Made by a program: the position numbers and the translations under genes. Below are positions 25,950 through 35,169 of a stretch of DNA of 64,000 bases, piece after piece. Within the stretch, counting starts at the first letter, position 1, and each line of letters begins with the position of its first letter. The stretch is from Phycisphaeraceae bacterium. GTDB taxonomy: Bacteria > Planctomycetota > Phycisphaerae > Phycisphaerales > UBA1924. The stretch spans positions 1,800,001 to 1,864,000 of the forward strand of contig JAHBXF010000002.1 in NCBI GenBank assembly GCA_019636615.1, given 5' to 3'. Below the pieces are notes generated by a model. That model was not told the origin of the DNA. It ran no database searches and saw only the letters and a list, made by a program, of their open reading frames with translations.

Positions 25950-27812
25950 TCACCCCGAGCGCGGCAGCACACGCCTGTCCGCGCCCTGCGCCGTTTTCAC
26001 GCGCTTGATCTCCGCGAGCCGCTCCGCGAGCGTTGCCCCTTCCGCCAGGCGCACCGCGCCCGCGCGAACCCTGCCCACACACCCATCCCAGTGCGCCCTG
26101 AGCCGTTCATGAATCCCGTCCGTTTGCACGCTGAGTCGCTGCGCGAGACGCACCGCACACGCCTTCACCGGCTCATCCTCCGTCGCCGAAAGCACCGCGT
26201 CCAGCCCCGGCTCGAGCCCATCTTCTCCGATATCCATCACCAACTGCGCCAGCCGTTTGAGTGTCTCGTGCCGCTGCTCTCCCGGAGAAATGGCGTCCAG
26301 TTCACGCTCTCCCATCAGCCGCCACAACGCCCCCTCGCACAGCACGCACCCCAGCAACTCTTCCGCCAGCGAGAGAGTCCCCCCTCCGTCTGTCGGCAAC
26401 TCAACCTCGCTGTGTTTCTGCACCGATTGCACAGGCGCACCGCCACCAACCGCACCGCGCCGACCCGCCGGAACCATCCGCCTGATCAACGACTCTTCCA
26501 CTCCTGCGACCGATGCCAGTCGCTTGATGATCAGTGTCTGCCGAAGCGGCTCAACATCACGCAGCCCCATCTCTACCAGCGACGCGATCTCCTCTTCAAC
26601 GGCGCGGCTCACCGCCGCGATGCCCCCACCCGCCAGCCCGGCACGAACCCTCGCAAACCGGTACTCCAGCAGGTCCTTGGCCTCCGCGATCACACGCCTG
26701 AATACCTCGGCCCCGCCGGGTCGCTTGAGCAGTTCGTCGGGGTCTTTGGCATCGGTCAACGCCGAGAGTGTCGCGATCCGCACGTCCAGCCGCTCCGCGA
26801 AGAACACGCCCACGGCCCTGTCCGCCGCGCGCCGCCCGGCATCATCCCCGTCAAAGAGCAGCACCACGGTGTCGCACGTCTGCCGCAGCGTGCCCGCGTG
26901 CCCGGCCGTCAGCGCGGTCCCCAGCGTGGCCACCGCGTTGGTAAACCCCGCCTGGTGACAGGCGATGGCATCCATATACCCCTCGGTGATCAGCGCCGTG
27001 CGCTGCGCCTGGATCGACCTCTGCGCCAGGTGCAGCCCGTACAGCGTTGCCGACTTGTCAAACAGCGCCGTCTCCGGCGTGTTCAGATACTTCGGTTCGT
27101 CCTCGTCCTTCAGCCGCCGCCCGCCGAACGCCACCACCCGCCCCGCCCGATCACAGATCGGGAACACGAGCCGGTGACGGAGCATGTCAAAGCAGCCCCC
27201 GCTCTCGCGACGCTTGGCCAACCCCGCACCAACCAGCGTTGCCTCTCGCTGGCCCGTGCGCATCAGCGCGCGGCTCAATCCTTCCCAGTCATCCGGCGCC
27301 GCGCCGAGCGCAAACTGCGTCACCATCTCCGGGCTGATCCCGCGCGACGAAATCACCCGGCGCGCCGTCTCTCCGGCCCCTGGCCCACGCAGCGCTTTCT
27401 GATAAAACTCCTTCGCCGCCTCGCACGCCGCGATCAGTTCCCGCTTCGTCGGCCCGTCCTCAGCGCCCACCGCCCCCCGCTGGCGGCGTTCCAGGGTGAT
27501 CCCCGCCCGCTCGGCGAGATACTCCAACGCTTCCGGAAACTCCATCTTGTGAAACCGCTGCACGAAACTCAGCACATCCCCGCCCGCGGCGCACACAAAG
27601 CAGTGAAAAATCTGCTTCGACGGCACCACGCGCATCGACGGGTTGTGGTCGTCGTGGAACGGGCACAGCCCCACATACTCGCGCCCCTTGGGCTTGAGCG
27701 CGACGTGCTCCCCCACGATGCGCTCAATGCGCGACGCGTCCCGCACCCGGTCTATATCCCGGCGGTCGTCGGCGCTCTGTCGCTTCCACATCTCTGACAC
27801 ACGCTGCTCCAT
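25950..27812 (-). CDS. dnaG: DNA primase DnaG
   Basis: Synthesises RNA primers at the replication fork. The zinc ribbon has C-x2-H-x17-C-x2-C (CPFH...CFVC, residues about 50-74 from the chosen start). The catalytic TOPRIM core shows LITEGYMDAIACHQAGF and LLFDGDDAGRRAADRA. The C-terminal helicase-binding region is poorly conserved. About 620 residues is normal. The start is unclear: an ATG at 27812 is used, but the frame opens at a GTG at 27857 and there is another ATG at 27791; none has a strong Shine-Dalgarno sequence. It is followed by rpoD in the same orientation. Confidence 0.95.
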   Translation of the reverse strand: MEQRVSEMWKRQSADDRRDIDRVRDASRIERIVGEHVALKPKGREYVGLCPFHDDHNPSMRVVPSKQIFHCFVCAAGGDVLSFVQRFHKMEFPEALEYLAERAGITLERRQRGAVGAEDGPTKRELIAACEAAKEFYQKALRGPGAGETARRVISSRGISPEMVTQFALGAAPDDWEGLSRALMRTGQREATLVGAGLAKRRESGGCFDMLRHRLVFPICDRAGRVVAFGGRRLKDEDEPKYLNTPETALFDKSATLYGLHLAQRSIQAQRTALITEGYMDAIACHQAGFTNAVATLGTALTAGHAGTLRQTCDTVVLLFDGDDAGRRAADRAVGVFFAERLDVRIATLSALTDAKDPDELLKRPGGAEVFRRVIAEAKDLLEYRFARVRAGLAGGGIAAVSRAVEEEIASLVEMGLRDVEPLRQTLIIKRLASVAGVEESLIRRMVPAGRRGAVGGGAPVQSVQKHSEVELPTDGGGTLSLAEELLGCVLCEGALWRLMGERELDAISPGEQRHETLKRLAQLVMDIGEDGLEPGLDAVLSATEDEPVKACAVRLAQRLSVQTDGIHERLRAHWDGCVGRVRAGAVRLAEGATLAERLAEIKRVKTAQGADRRVLPRSG

Positions 27813-27989
27813 CCATGGCTTGTGCACCACCCGGGCCGCCCTGCCTGCACCCGTCACGGGTCATCGGGCCACGCCCCGAATTGTTGCACCCCCCAACCCC
27901 ACCGACGCCCGAGAACGCCCACCATCCGCTCCGCACCAGGGGCCCTCACACCCTCTCATGCCCAATTACGGACACCCCGCCCCAGTTTC

Positions 27990-28017
27990 AATGTACCACA
28001 CGCCTTCAAGAATGCAA
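27990..28017 (-). promoter_or_regulatory. Candidate sigma-70 promoter for dnaG-rpoD
   Basis: On the minus strand TTGCAT (28017-28012), a 16-base spacer and TACATT (27995-27990) form a plausible promoter about 180 bases before dnaG. The rest of the 420-base gap between dnaG and the acylphosphatase gene holds no gene I can support. Confidence 0.45.
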
Positions 28018-28277
28018 AGAATTCCTCACTCTCGCCTCTCAAAGCGCGGCACTCACCGATTATCCGGACCCCCGAACTCCCCGCCCGGGAAAGCCCTGTT
28101 CGCCCCCTGTCAGCACCCCCGCCCCCACACCTCCCACCCGCTACACTGCCATTGGTGCGGCTCGCGTTCAGCGAGCCACCGGCGCTCAACTCACGCTTCG
28201 CGATCAACCCATCCACCCCAGGCGTCTCCACCGCGATTCTCCCTCCGAGTTTTCCCCCTCGATCAGGAGCAACACGC

Positions 28278-28592
28278 ATGAACAGCACGCAGCACCCTGT
28301 CGCAGCCGCGATCCGCACCCGCGTCCGTTTCGCGGGCCGTGTTCAAGGGGTCGGCTTCCGCGCAACCGCTCGCGATCTCGCCAGGCAGCACGACGTCACA
28401 GGCTGGGTTTGCAACGAACCCTGCGGCACCGTGCTCCTCGAAGCGCAGGGCGAGCCCGCGCAGGTCTTCGCCTTCATCGAAGACCTCCGCACACGAATGG
28501 ACCACCTGATCTCTTCCAGCGTGCAGACACCTTCCGCCCTTCTCGACGACGAGCACGACTTCTCCATCCAGCGCGACACCTGGCAACCCTGA
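28278..28592 (+). CDS. acyP: Acylphosphatase
   Basis: Small enzyme of 104 residues that hydrolyses acyl phosphates. The active-site signature RFAGRVQGVGFRATA carries the catalytic arginine, and VCNEPCGTVLLEAQGE holds the catalytic asparagine (GWV.N...G.V..EAQG in the family). The ATG at 28278 has AGGAG at 28265-28269. A longer in-frame reading upstream is not supported by homology. It is followed 29 bases later by a membrane protein gene on the same strand. Confidence 0.95.
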   Translation: MNSTQHPVAAAIRTRVRFAGRVQGVGFRATARDLARQHDVTGWVCNEPCGTVLLEAQGEPAQVFAFIEDLRTRMDHLISSSVQTPSALLDDEHDFSIQRDTWQP

Positions 28593-28621
28593 CGCTCGCG
28601 CCTACGCCCACTCCGCTCAGT

Positions 28622-29563
28622 ATGTCGCAACTGCCCCCACACCTCGCCGGCTTCAGGCCCACCAACACCGTCATTCTCAAAGACACCCCGTGCCGCTCCT
28701 GCGGCTACTCACTCAAGGGCCTGAGCCCGGGCGGACACTGCCCAGAGTGCGGCACCCTGATCGCCGCGAGCCGCGCCTTCCTTGAGTTCGCGCTCCTCCC
28801 TCACGCGGTCCTCGCTCGCCTTTCTACCGCCCTCTGGATGTTCGCCTGCGCCGCGGCGCTCATGATCTGTGGGGCGCTCGTGTCGGTCTTGTCATTCGCA
28901 TTCATCTCAACCCTTCCCGCCACGATCGGCCCGGCGATTTTCTGCACCGGCGTGGCGTTGTGGGTGCCCGCGTGCTGGCTCTTCACCACCCCGATCCACG
29001 CCGCGCCCTCATGGATCAATGACCGACTCCCCTTCGCCGCGCGCTGGTCAAGCCTCTCATGGGTTGTCACGGGCATCAGTCTGCTTCTCGCCCACCTCTT
29101 GGCATCGACCGCCGCCCCAGTAGCACCCGCGCCACCTCCCCCGGTCGTACCTCCCATAAATCTCTACAGCATCGTTCTCGTCAGCGCCGCCTTCGGAATC
29201 AGCAACCTCGCCTTCATCAGCATCCACGCCGGGCGCTACGCCGATTGGGCCGAAGACGACACCGCCGCGCGCCGCCTCCGCTGGGGTTGGATCCCCGCGG
29301 TCTTCCCCGGCTTTTTCATTCTTTACTACACGGTGGTCTCCCTCCTCTTTGCCATCAGTTTTCCTCTCAACCCCCTCTCATTCCTCGTGGTTCTAGGCGG
29401 CGGCATCACCTGCCTCTGCTACTTCTCGATCGTCTCCGGCGCGTGGAACCTGGCCTCGCTCTGCGCCTGGGCCATCATCAACAGCAAAGAAAAGAGCGCC
29501 AGCATCAAACGCCGCGCCCGCGCACATCAGGAGCGTTTCAAAGCCCCCCCGGCCGACGGCTAA
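28622..29563 (+). CDS. Zinc-ribbon membrane protein of unknown function
   Basis: Not a named family that I recognise. The 313-residue protein starts with a compact zinc ribbon (CRSCGYSLKGL...HCPECG, residues about 23-43), whose C-x2-C pairs would bind one Zn2+. Several transmembrane helices follow (starts near residues 64, 84, 105, 140, 179, 227 and 255) with a Pro/Ala loop between. This arrangement is common in planctomycete proteins of unknown role. The start is the ATG at 28622, 29 bases after acyP; the Shine-Dalgarno sequence is weak. It could share a transcript with acyP and the MBL-fold gene downstream. Confidence 0.82.
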   Translation: MSQLPPHLAGFRPTNTVILKDTPCRSCGYSLKGLSPGGHCPECGTLIAASRAFLEFALLPHAVLARLSTALWMFACAAALMICGALVSVLSFAFISTLPATIGPAIFCTGVALWVPACWLFTTPIHAAPSWINDRLPFAARWSSLSWVVTGISLLLAHLLASTAAPVAPAPPPPVVPPINLYSIVLVSAAFGISNLAFISIHAGRYADWAEDDTAARRLRWGWIPAVFPGFFILYYTVVSLLFAISFPLNPLSFLVVLGGGITCLCYFSIVSGAWNLASLCAWAIINSKEKSASIKRRARAHQERFKAPPADG

Positions 29564-29587
29564 CCGCGCCGTCCCTACGCTCGCACG

Positions 29588-30574
29588 ATGTCCCCACTCT
29601 CCCCAAGCGCACCGGCATATTCCTGGACCCTCCTGCGCGCCGGCGCCTTCCGCCTCGACGCCGGCTCCATGTTCGGCCTCATCCCGCGCACCGTCTGGTC
29701 GCGCGCGGTCCCCACCGACGACCGCGGACGCATGAGCGTGCAGCACAACTGCCTCTTGCTCGAAAGCGGCGGAAAGCGCCTGCTCATTGAAACCGGCACC
29801 GGCGACAAACTCGACCCGCGCAGCCGCGACATCTTCGCGCTCGAAGACCGCAGCATTCTCACCGCGCTCGCCGAGATCAACCTCAACCCCGGCGACATCC
29901 ACGGCGTCGCCGTGTCACACCTGCACTTCGACCACGCCGGCGGCCTCACCCGTCTCTGCCGCGACGGCGAAGCCCCCGACTGGACAGGCCCCGCCGGCGG
30001 CATGGTCGGCACCCGCCCAGACCATTCCGTCAAACGCACCTTCCCCAGCGCGACGCTCTTCGTGCAGCAGCAAGAGTGGCAAGACGCCCGCCTCAACCGC
30101 AGCGTCATGACCCGCACGTATTTCCAGGACCACCTCGAACCCCTCGCCGACCGCCTCCACCTGCTTCACGCCCCGCCCCCCTTCACCCCGCACGACAACC
30201 CCCTCCGCGATCAACTCCCCTCCCTGCCCTTCGAAGAGCGCGTCGTTCCTCTCCCGGGTTTCCCCGGCGTCGGGGCCTTTCTCACGCCGGGTCACACATG
30301 GGGACAGCAGGCCCTCATCTTCCGCGACACCACAAACCAGACCGTCGTCTTCGTCCCCGATGTTCTGCCCACCATCGCGCACGCGGGGCAGGCCTACAGC
30401 CTCGCCTACGACGTTGAGCCCTACACCTCCTGCGTCACCAAGCACTGGCTTTTGAGCGAAGCCGCCGACCGCCGCTGGCTCCTCGTGCTCGACCACGAGC
30501 CCGCCAACCCCTGCGTCCGCGTGACGCGCAACGACCGCGGCTGGTTTGATCTCCACCCTCAGCCAACACCCTGA
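29588..30574 (+). CDS. MBL-fold metallohydrolase
   Basis: A 328-residue metallo-beta-lactamase-fold hydrolase. The signature metal-binding motif is HLHFDHAGG (residues about 111-119), with further ligands in LTPGHTWGQQ and the C-terminal LDHEP. The N-terminal NCLLLESGGKRLLIETGTGDK segment is typical of the AHL-lactonase/YflN branch. An additional 60-residue segment after the motif has KRTFPSATLFVQQQEW, which provides a family-typical strand. Substrate unknown. No signal peptide is visible, so it is probably cytoplasmic. Confidence 0.92.
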   Translation: MSPLSPSAPAYSWTLLRAGAFRLDAGSMFGLIPRTVWSRAVPTDDRGRMSVQHNCLLLESGGKRLLIETGTGDKLDPRSRDIFALEDRSILTALAEINLNPGDIHGVAVSHLHFDHAGGLTRLCRDGEAPDWTGPAGGMVGTRPDHSVKRTFPSATLFVQQQEWQDARLNRSVMTRTYFQDHLEPLADRLHLLHAPPPFTPHDNPLRDQLPSLPFEERVVPLPGFPGVGAFLTPGHTWGQQALIFRDTTNQTVVFVPDVLPTIAHAGQAYSLAYDVEPYTSCVTKHWLLSEAADRRWLLVLDHEPANPCVRVTRNDRGWFDLHPQPTP

Positions 30575-30651
30575 CACACCCCCGCCACAAGCCCCCTCAA
30601 CCTCCAACTTCTCAGCCTCGCCCGCGAGGCCATCGTCTACGATTCTCAAGC

Positions 30652-31353
30652 GTGTCCGCCCAGACCCTCCAAGACCAGCCTCCGCCGCCACCTCCGCACG
30701 AAGAGGTCTCTGACGAACGCGCCGAGACCGAACTCCTCGCGCGCGTGGTCAAGGGCGAGGCCCCTGTCACGCTCTCGCTCCGCGAACGCTTCGAGGTCTT
30801 CGTCGCCCGTCTCTCGACCCGCAACCGCTTCTGGCACAAAGTCTGCTCGCTCATCTGGCTTCCCTACGCCTTCAAGAGCGGCATCAAAATGAAGCGCGTC
30901 GACGAGCGCACCTTCTCCGCCACCCTCCCCTTCAAACGCTTCAACCGCAACTGGTACAACGCCATGGCCGGCGCCGCCCTTTTGGCCAACAGCGAAATCG
31001 CCGCCGGCGCATACGTCTTCGGCGCTTCCGGCGGCGCTTACACCATCGTCTGCAAGCACCTCAGTTACAACTTCCTCCGCCCCTGCTACGGCCCCGCCAT
31101 CTACCGCATCGTCCCGCGCGAAGATATCAGCCAACTCCTCGCCACGGGCAAAGAGTTCAACATCACCCTTGACATGCAGATCATCCAGCAGGCCCTCGTC
31201 CCCGAGGCCCTCGCCCGCCTCAAAAAGAAAGACCCCCTCATGGCACGCATCTGCGCCAAAGACCGAAAAGTCGGCCAGTGCGTCGCCACGTTCCACGTCA
31301 CCCCGGTCCTTCACCAGAAGGCCAAGCGCGGCGACACCCGCCGCGTCGGCTGA
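30652..31353 (+). CDS. Hotdog-fold protein, DUF4442-like (putative thioesterase relative)
   Basis: A 233-residue protein starting at GTG 30652. The N-terminal 50 residues are Pro/Glu-rich and not conserved. The remainder resembles the DUF4442 hotdog family: FSATLPFKRFNRNWYNAMAGAALLANSEIAAGAYVF forms the long hotdog helix, followed by strands in YTIVCKHLSYNFLRPCYGPAIYRI and a C-terminal VGQCVATFHVTPV. The family is related to PaaI/YiiD thioesterases, but no catalytic Asp/Glu is obvious, so enzyme activity is uncertain. No clear functional link to neighbours. Confidence 0.75.
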   Translation: MSAQTLQDQPPPPPPHEEVSDERAETELLARVVKGEAPVTLSLRERFEVFVARLSTRNRFWHKVCSLIWLPYAFKSGIKMKRVDERTFSATLPFKRFNRNWYNAMAGAALLANSEIAAGAYVFGASGGAYTIVCKHLSYNFLRPCYGPAIYRIVPREDISQLLATGKEFNITLDMQIIQQALVPEALARLKKKDPLMARICAKDRKVGQCVATFHVTPVLHQKAKRGDTRRVG

Positions 31354-31363
31354 CCCCCCCGCC

Positions 31364-32347
31364 TCAACCTTCTCCCACTCGCGCCCTCGCCTCCGCGATC
31401 GCGCGCACCAGCGCGCCGCTCTGGGGCGAGACATCGCGCACGATCCGTGTTTCGTCGATGATCCGCAGCACCGTCTCGCTCCGCAGCATCGCCATGATGC
31501 CTTGCACCGTCACCCCTTCGGCGCTCACCAGGCCCTTGAGTTCCTCGTCCGCCTCCAGCATGGCCGTTGCCTCGCGAACGCTGGGCAGTTCAAGCAATGA
31601 CCTCACCACCTTGCTCGCGAGAAAATGCTGCATCGCCGCCTCGTCGCGCGAAATGGCCGCAAAGTCCGCCGCGAGAAGCAGCAGATCCATCCCAGCCACC
31701 GGGTTGGTCGCCTCCGCCACGCCCCCGACCCACGTCCCCCGCGACGCCCGCGCCATTTTGAGCACGCCATCCGCCACCGGCTCCGGCGGTCCGCCCGCCG
31801 TCATATACGCATCCTCTCTCTCGGCAAACACCCGCGCCATCGCCAGCGGCTCCAGCGCCATCGGCACCCAGTGCACCGCCAGCGCAAGCACCACACCCTT
31901 CAACGCGCCCAGCCCGAGCCCGCTCCACACATTCACCGCCTCGAGCCCCGGCCGCCCGCCGACATACCGCTTCACGCCATAGTTCACCGCCGCTCCAACC
32001 CCGATCAAGATCACCACCCCGCACACGCCCATCGACACCAGCCGGTTCAACATCCCCGTGGTGCCCACAACGCCGCCAACCGCGCCCTCAAAGAGCCTCC
32101 CCATCCCCGGCGCGGCACACACCGCCGCCAGCACCCCAACCGCCGCGCCCGCGATCTCCGCGCCCCCACGCCACACCCCCACCAGCGCCATCGCCCCTAC
32201 CAGCGCCACGCTCAGCGTCGTCAGCCACGAGCCCGCCGCCAATGTCGCCAGCGTGATGCACAGCGTCGCCGCGCCCAACCCAATGAGCAACCCCCGACGA
32301 GATCCATCGTCCTCCGACGCGACACGCACACCTTTGGCACCACCCAT
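31364..32347 (-). CDS. CvpA-like membrane protein of unknown function
   Basis: A 327-residue protein with four to six transmembrane helices in its first 200 residues (LLIGLGAATLCITLATLAAGS, LSVALVGAMALVGVWRGGAEIAGAAVGV, VSMGVCGVVILIGVGAAV) and a hydrophilic C-terminal half. The pattern of a Gly-rich helix followed by NVWSGLGLGALKGVVLALAVHW resembles the CvpA family (colicin V production), where D..LG...G...G is typical. The ATG at 32345-32347 with a G-rich Shine-Dalgarno-like stretch is preferred over one at 32389, which would overlap the upstream ABC gene. Function unknown. Confidence 0.7.
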   Translation of the reverse strand: MGGAKGVRVASEDDGSRRGLLIGLGAATLCITLATLAAGSWLTTLSVALVGAMALVGVWRGGAEIAGAAVGVLAAVCAAPGMGRLFEGAVGGVVGTTGMLNRLVSMGVCGVVILIGVGAAVNYGVKRYVGGRPGLEAVNVWSGLGLGALKGVVLALAVHWVPMALEPLAMARVFAEREDAYMTAGGPPEPVADGVLKMARASRGTWVGGVAEATNPVAGMDLLLLAADFAAISRDEAAMQHFLASKVVRSLLELPSVREATAMLEADEELKGLVSAEGVTVQGIMAMLRSETVLRIIDETRIVRDVSPQSGALVRAIAEARARVGEG

Positions 32348-32376
32348 TGTGAGTTCCCCCCAAATGCCCCTTGGCT

Positions 32377-33309
32377 TCAAGGCCGCCACACATGATCCGG
32401 CATGCGCGGCACCGCCGCGAGCAGCCCCTTCGTGTACTCGTGCCGTGGTTCGCCCAGCACGTCCGCCGCGGGCCCCTGCTCCACCACCTGCCCCCGATAC
32501 ATCACCGCCACCTCGTCGCTCATGTGCTCGATCACCGCCATATCGTGGCTCACAAACACATACGACACCGCGAACTCCCGCTGAAGATCCCCGAGCAGGT
32601 TCAAAATCTGCGCCTGAATCGAAACATCCAGCGCGCTCGTCGGCTCATCACACAGCACAACCGCGGGCCGCAGCGCCAGCGCCCGGGCGATCGCGATGCG
32701 TTGCCTCTGCCCGCCCGAAAACTGGTGCGGATACCGCTCCGCCGCTTCGGCCGGCATCCCGCAGGTGCCCAGCAGCGTCACCGCCTGCTCGCGCAGCCAC
32801 TGCCGCCGCGCTCGCCGCCGACGCCACCCCCCAACGCCCCGCGCCGCCTCGGTCGTTTCATACACACCATGCACCAGCAGCGGCTCGCTCACGATCTCCG
32901 CCACGCGCATCCGCGGGTTCAACGACCCAGCAGGGTCCTGAAACACCATCTGCATCTCACGCCGAGCACTCCGAAGCGCCCCCCCTCGCAACGACAGAAA
33001 GTCCCGGCCTCTCAGTTGCACCCTTCCACCTTCCGGCTCCACCAGCCTCAACACCGCGCGGCAGACCGTGCTCTTACCACTCCCAGACTCTCCCACCAGC
33101 CCCAGGGTCCGCCCACGCCCCAGCCGGAATGACACCCCATCCACCACCCGCTCCATCCCCCCCCTGCCAAACCACCCCCGCCCGCTCGAAAACGAAACCC
33201 GCAGCCCCTCGACCTCAAGCACCGGCTCGCCCGCCGCCAGCGCACCCTCGGCCCCCGCGCCCGGCCGCATGCCTCCACCGCCAAGAGTCTCTGCCTGTTC
33301 CGGCTTCAT
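32377..33309 (-). CDS. Oligopeptide/dipeptide ABC transporter ATP-binding protein (OppF type)
   Basis: A 310-residue ATPase subunit. Walker A is GLVGESGSGKSTV, the Q-loop is MQMVFQDPAGSLNPR (the PxxSLNPR form specific for Opp/Dpp transporters), the signature is QFSGGQRQRIAIARAL, Walker B is AVVLCDEPTSALDV, and the H-loop is SHDMAVI. The C-terminus has VVEQGPAADVLGEPRHEYTKGLLAAVP, typical of OppF/DppF. No permease, binding protein or OppD partner lies in the window, so it may extend a transporter encoded elsewhere. Just downstream is the CvpA-like gene. Confidence 0.93.
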   Translation of the reverse strand: MKPEQAETLGGGGMRPGAGAEGALAAGEPVLEVEGLRVSFSSGRGWFGRGGMERVVDGVSFRLGRGRTLGLVGESGSGKSTVCRAVLRLVEPEGGRVQLRGRDFLSLRGGALRSARREMQMVFQDPAGSLNPRMRVAEIVSEPLLVHGVYETTEAARGVGGWRRRRARRQWLREQAVTLLGTCGMPAEAAERYPHQFSGGQRQRIAIARALALRPAVVLCDEPTSALDVSIQAQILNLLGDLQREFAVSYVFVSHDMAVIEHMSDEVAVMYRGQVVEQGPAADVLGEPRHEYTKGLLAAVPRMPDHVWRP

Positions 33310-33533
33310 CCCGCGTCGTTCTCCAGAGAATCAAAGCCCGCCCCGCCGCACCCCGTGCCCATCCATGGCCCCCCACGCTCACCGCAGCCACATCATTGCC
33401 TTTCCGCCCCGCCCAGAATGCCACCCCCCCGCCGCCTGTCCCCTGCTCACGGGAGCCGCCGCCCGCACCCTCATGATCTTGACCCGTCCCGCCACGCGTC
33501 TACCCTTCTCTCCACGACGGGTTCGCCCGCGGC

Positions 33534-33606
33534 GGGCAGATAGCTCAGTTGGTAGAGCACCGCATTGAAAATGCGGGTGTCGCCGGTTCAAGTCCGGCTC
33601 TGCCCA
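33534..33606 (+). tRNA. tRNA-Phe (anticodon GAA)
   Basis: A 73-base cloverleaf. The acceptor arms GGGCAGA (33534-33540) and TCTGCCC (33599-33605) pair fully, with discriminator A at 33606. The D arm has AGCTCAGTTGGTAGAGC. The anticodon stem CCGCA/TGCGG encloses the loop TTGAAAA with GAA at 33567-33569. The T arm contains GGTTCAAGTCC. The CCA end is not encoded. Confidence 0.98.
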
Positions 33607-33635
33607 TTTCCTTTCTCAATCTCACCATCATTGCC

Positions 33636-33671
33636 AACCCCCGAGGCCTCAGCCCGGGGGTTGTTTTTTTT
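33636..33671 (+). terminator. Rho-independent terminator after tRNA-Phe
   Basis: Arms AACCCCC (33636-33642) and GGGGGTT (33656-33662) enclose a partly paired loop and are followed by an eight-T run. Confidence 0.9.
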
Positions 33672-33720
33672 ACGATCGATGTTCCCCGCTGCTTTCTCGC
33701 CTCTTTCGTCCGCGTGCCCC

Positions 33721-34725
33721 TCAGTTTCCGTCGCTTTCTCCCCACTCAAATCCGCGTGCCTCCATCGCGCTGATGAACTCATCCGGGCTCGCCCCGCTGT
33801 GCCTTTCCCAGCACGCCCGGGCCCTGTCAAATGTCCTCACGCCCGATTCATCAAAGGCCGAGAAGCACACCCGATCGATCCCGCACCACGTCGCCGCCGC
33901 CAACTGCAGCACGCCCATCAACTCGCGATTGCCGCCAAACGCCCCGCACCCCCACCACCCTGTCACAAACTCAATGCGCTGTGCCCCAAAGGCGCGCCGC
34001 GTCTCTTCACGCACCGCGCTCATGGCTGTCACGCACGTCCGCAGCACCCCGCGGATCTCCCCTGCCGTATACACGCCGCGCCCATACGCCGGCGCTGCCA
34101 TCGCCACGATATTCGAAACCCCCGCGGGCCGCAGCACAGCAACCGCTCCGCGCACCGCCTCCGCCCGAGCCCGCGCGAACGCCGCGCCATACAACCCTTC
34201 CGGCCGGCCCGCCCCCGCATCGACCCCCACTTCCAGCCTGCACCGACGGTGTACGCCGGTGACCAGCACCGGCGTCGGGCCACCACGCTCATCCACCGTG
34301 CGCGGCATCGGTTTGCCTTCCACCTGTGCCCGTTTCACCAACGCCTCGCGCAGCGATGCCAGGCACGGATGCTCCATCACCTGAAGTTCATCCTGCGCCA
34401 TCAGCGGGCCACCGTAATACCCAAACACCTCCGGATCTGCGAAGTTCACGTGCCACGCCACCCATCCCGGCTCGCTCGCTTCATATCCAAACACCCCGGG
34501 CTCTCTCCGCACATCGATACGCCGACACTCGCGCGGCCATGCCTCGGTGGCGCCCCAGCGTGAGTACTCCATCTCACCCTCTGCCGGCCCGCCCGACGCG
34601 TTCAAGACCTCCCAGATCGCCTGCTTGTGCGCATGCCGCCACCGCGGAGGATGCTCCCTCGCCGCCTGGCTTCGATCGACCCTGAACCGATCGATCAGCC
34701 ATGCTCCCTCTTCGGTCGCCGTCAT
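33721..34725 (-). CDS. Poly(ADP-ribose) glycohydrolase (PARG)-like macrodomain protein
   Basis: A 334-residue protein with the two signatures of the PARG catalytic domain. WHVNFADPEVF..YGG...AQDE (Gln-Asp-Glu at about 111-113) aligns with the FAN...GGG...VQEE segment, where the second Glu is the key catalytic residue. TGWWGCGAFGGN (about 256-267) aligns with the ATGNWGCGAFGGD loop. The first Glu of the EE pair is Asp here and the GGG is reduced to YGG, so activity should be tested. Likely role: removing ADP-ribose chains or releasing ADP-ribose. The ATG at 34725 is preferred over a GTG nine bases earlier. No ADP-ribosyltransferase lies nearby. Confidence 0.78.
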   Translation of the reverse strand: MTATEEGAWLIDRFRVDRSQAAREHPPRWRHAHKQAIWEVLNASGGPAEGEMEYSRWGATEAWPRECRRIDVRREPGVFGYEASEPGWVAWHVNFADPEVFGYYGGPLMAQDELQVMEHPCLASLREALVKRAQVEGKPMPRTVDERGGPTPVLVTGVHRRCRLEVGVDAGAGRPEGLYGAAFARARAEAVRGAVAVLRPAGVSNIVAMAAPAYGRGVYTAGEIRGVLRTCVTAMSAVREETRRAFGAQRIEFVTGWWGCGAFGGNRELMGVLQLAAATWCGIDRVCFSAFDESGVRTFDRARACWERHSGASPDEFISAMEARGFEWGESDGN

Positions 34726-35169
34726 TCCATCCACCCTTCACCCCTGCTTGTGCCCAACTCACTCAGACCATGCCAAAACCTCAACCCGAGGGTAGTTGTA
34801 TAGGGTCGGGCCGGTGCATTGTTGCTTCGCCTGGGCGGTTTATCGTGGTCGTACACGCCCATTCTCCTCCCCCTTGCCCCCCACCTTCACCCGAAAACAG
34901 GTGGTTCTCGGCCTTCTTCCCGCATTCCGGCCGAATCTCATGACATCCAGCCCCACCGCGTAGCATACTCCCTTCAAGCACGCCCTCCGCGGCGGGTGGC
35001 ATCAAACGTGACAGATTAAGATGATGTGCCGCCACATCGCCGGCCCCTCCGGCGATCGGTGAGATTGCCTCCCTCGCCCCCCGCGCGGCCGCATCGCTTC
35101 AAGTCACAGCACGTCCACAACTACTATCTCACGCCCCCGTCGCCCACGTGCGTCCTCAATCGCATCGCC
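34726..35169. other. Gene-free stretch between the PARG-like gene and the vsr remnant
   Basis: About 440 bases with no coding frame I can support. It holds one perfect hairpin (ATCGCCGG/CCGGCGAT around 35036-35057) without a T-run. Composition is less GC-rich and more irregular than the neighbours, in keeping with decayed sequence next to the broken vsr gene. Confidence 0.4.
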
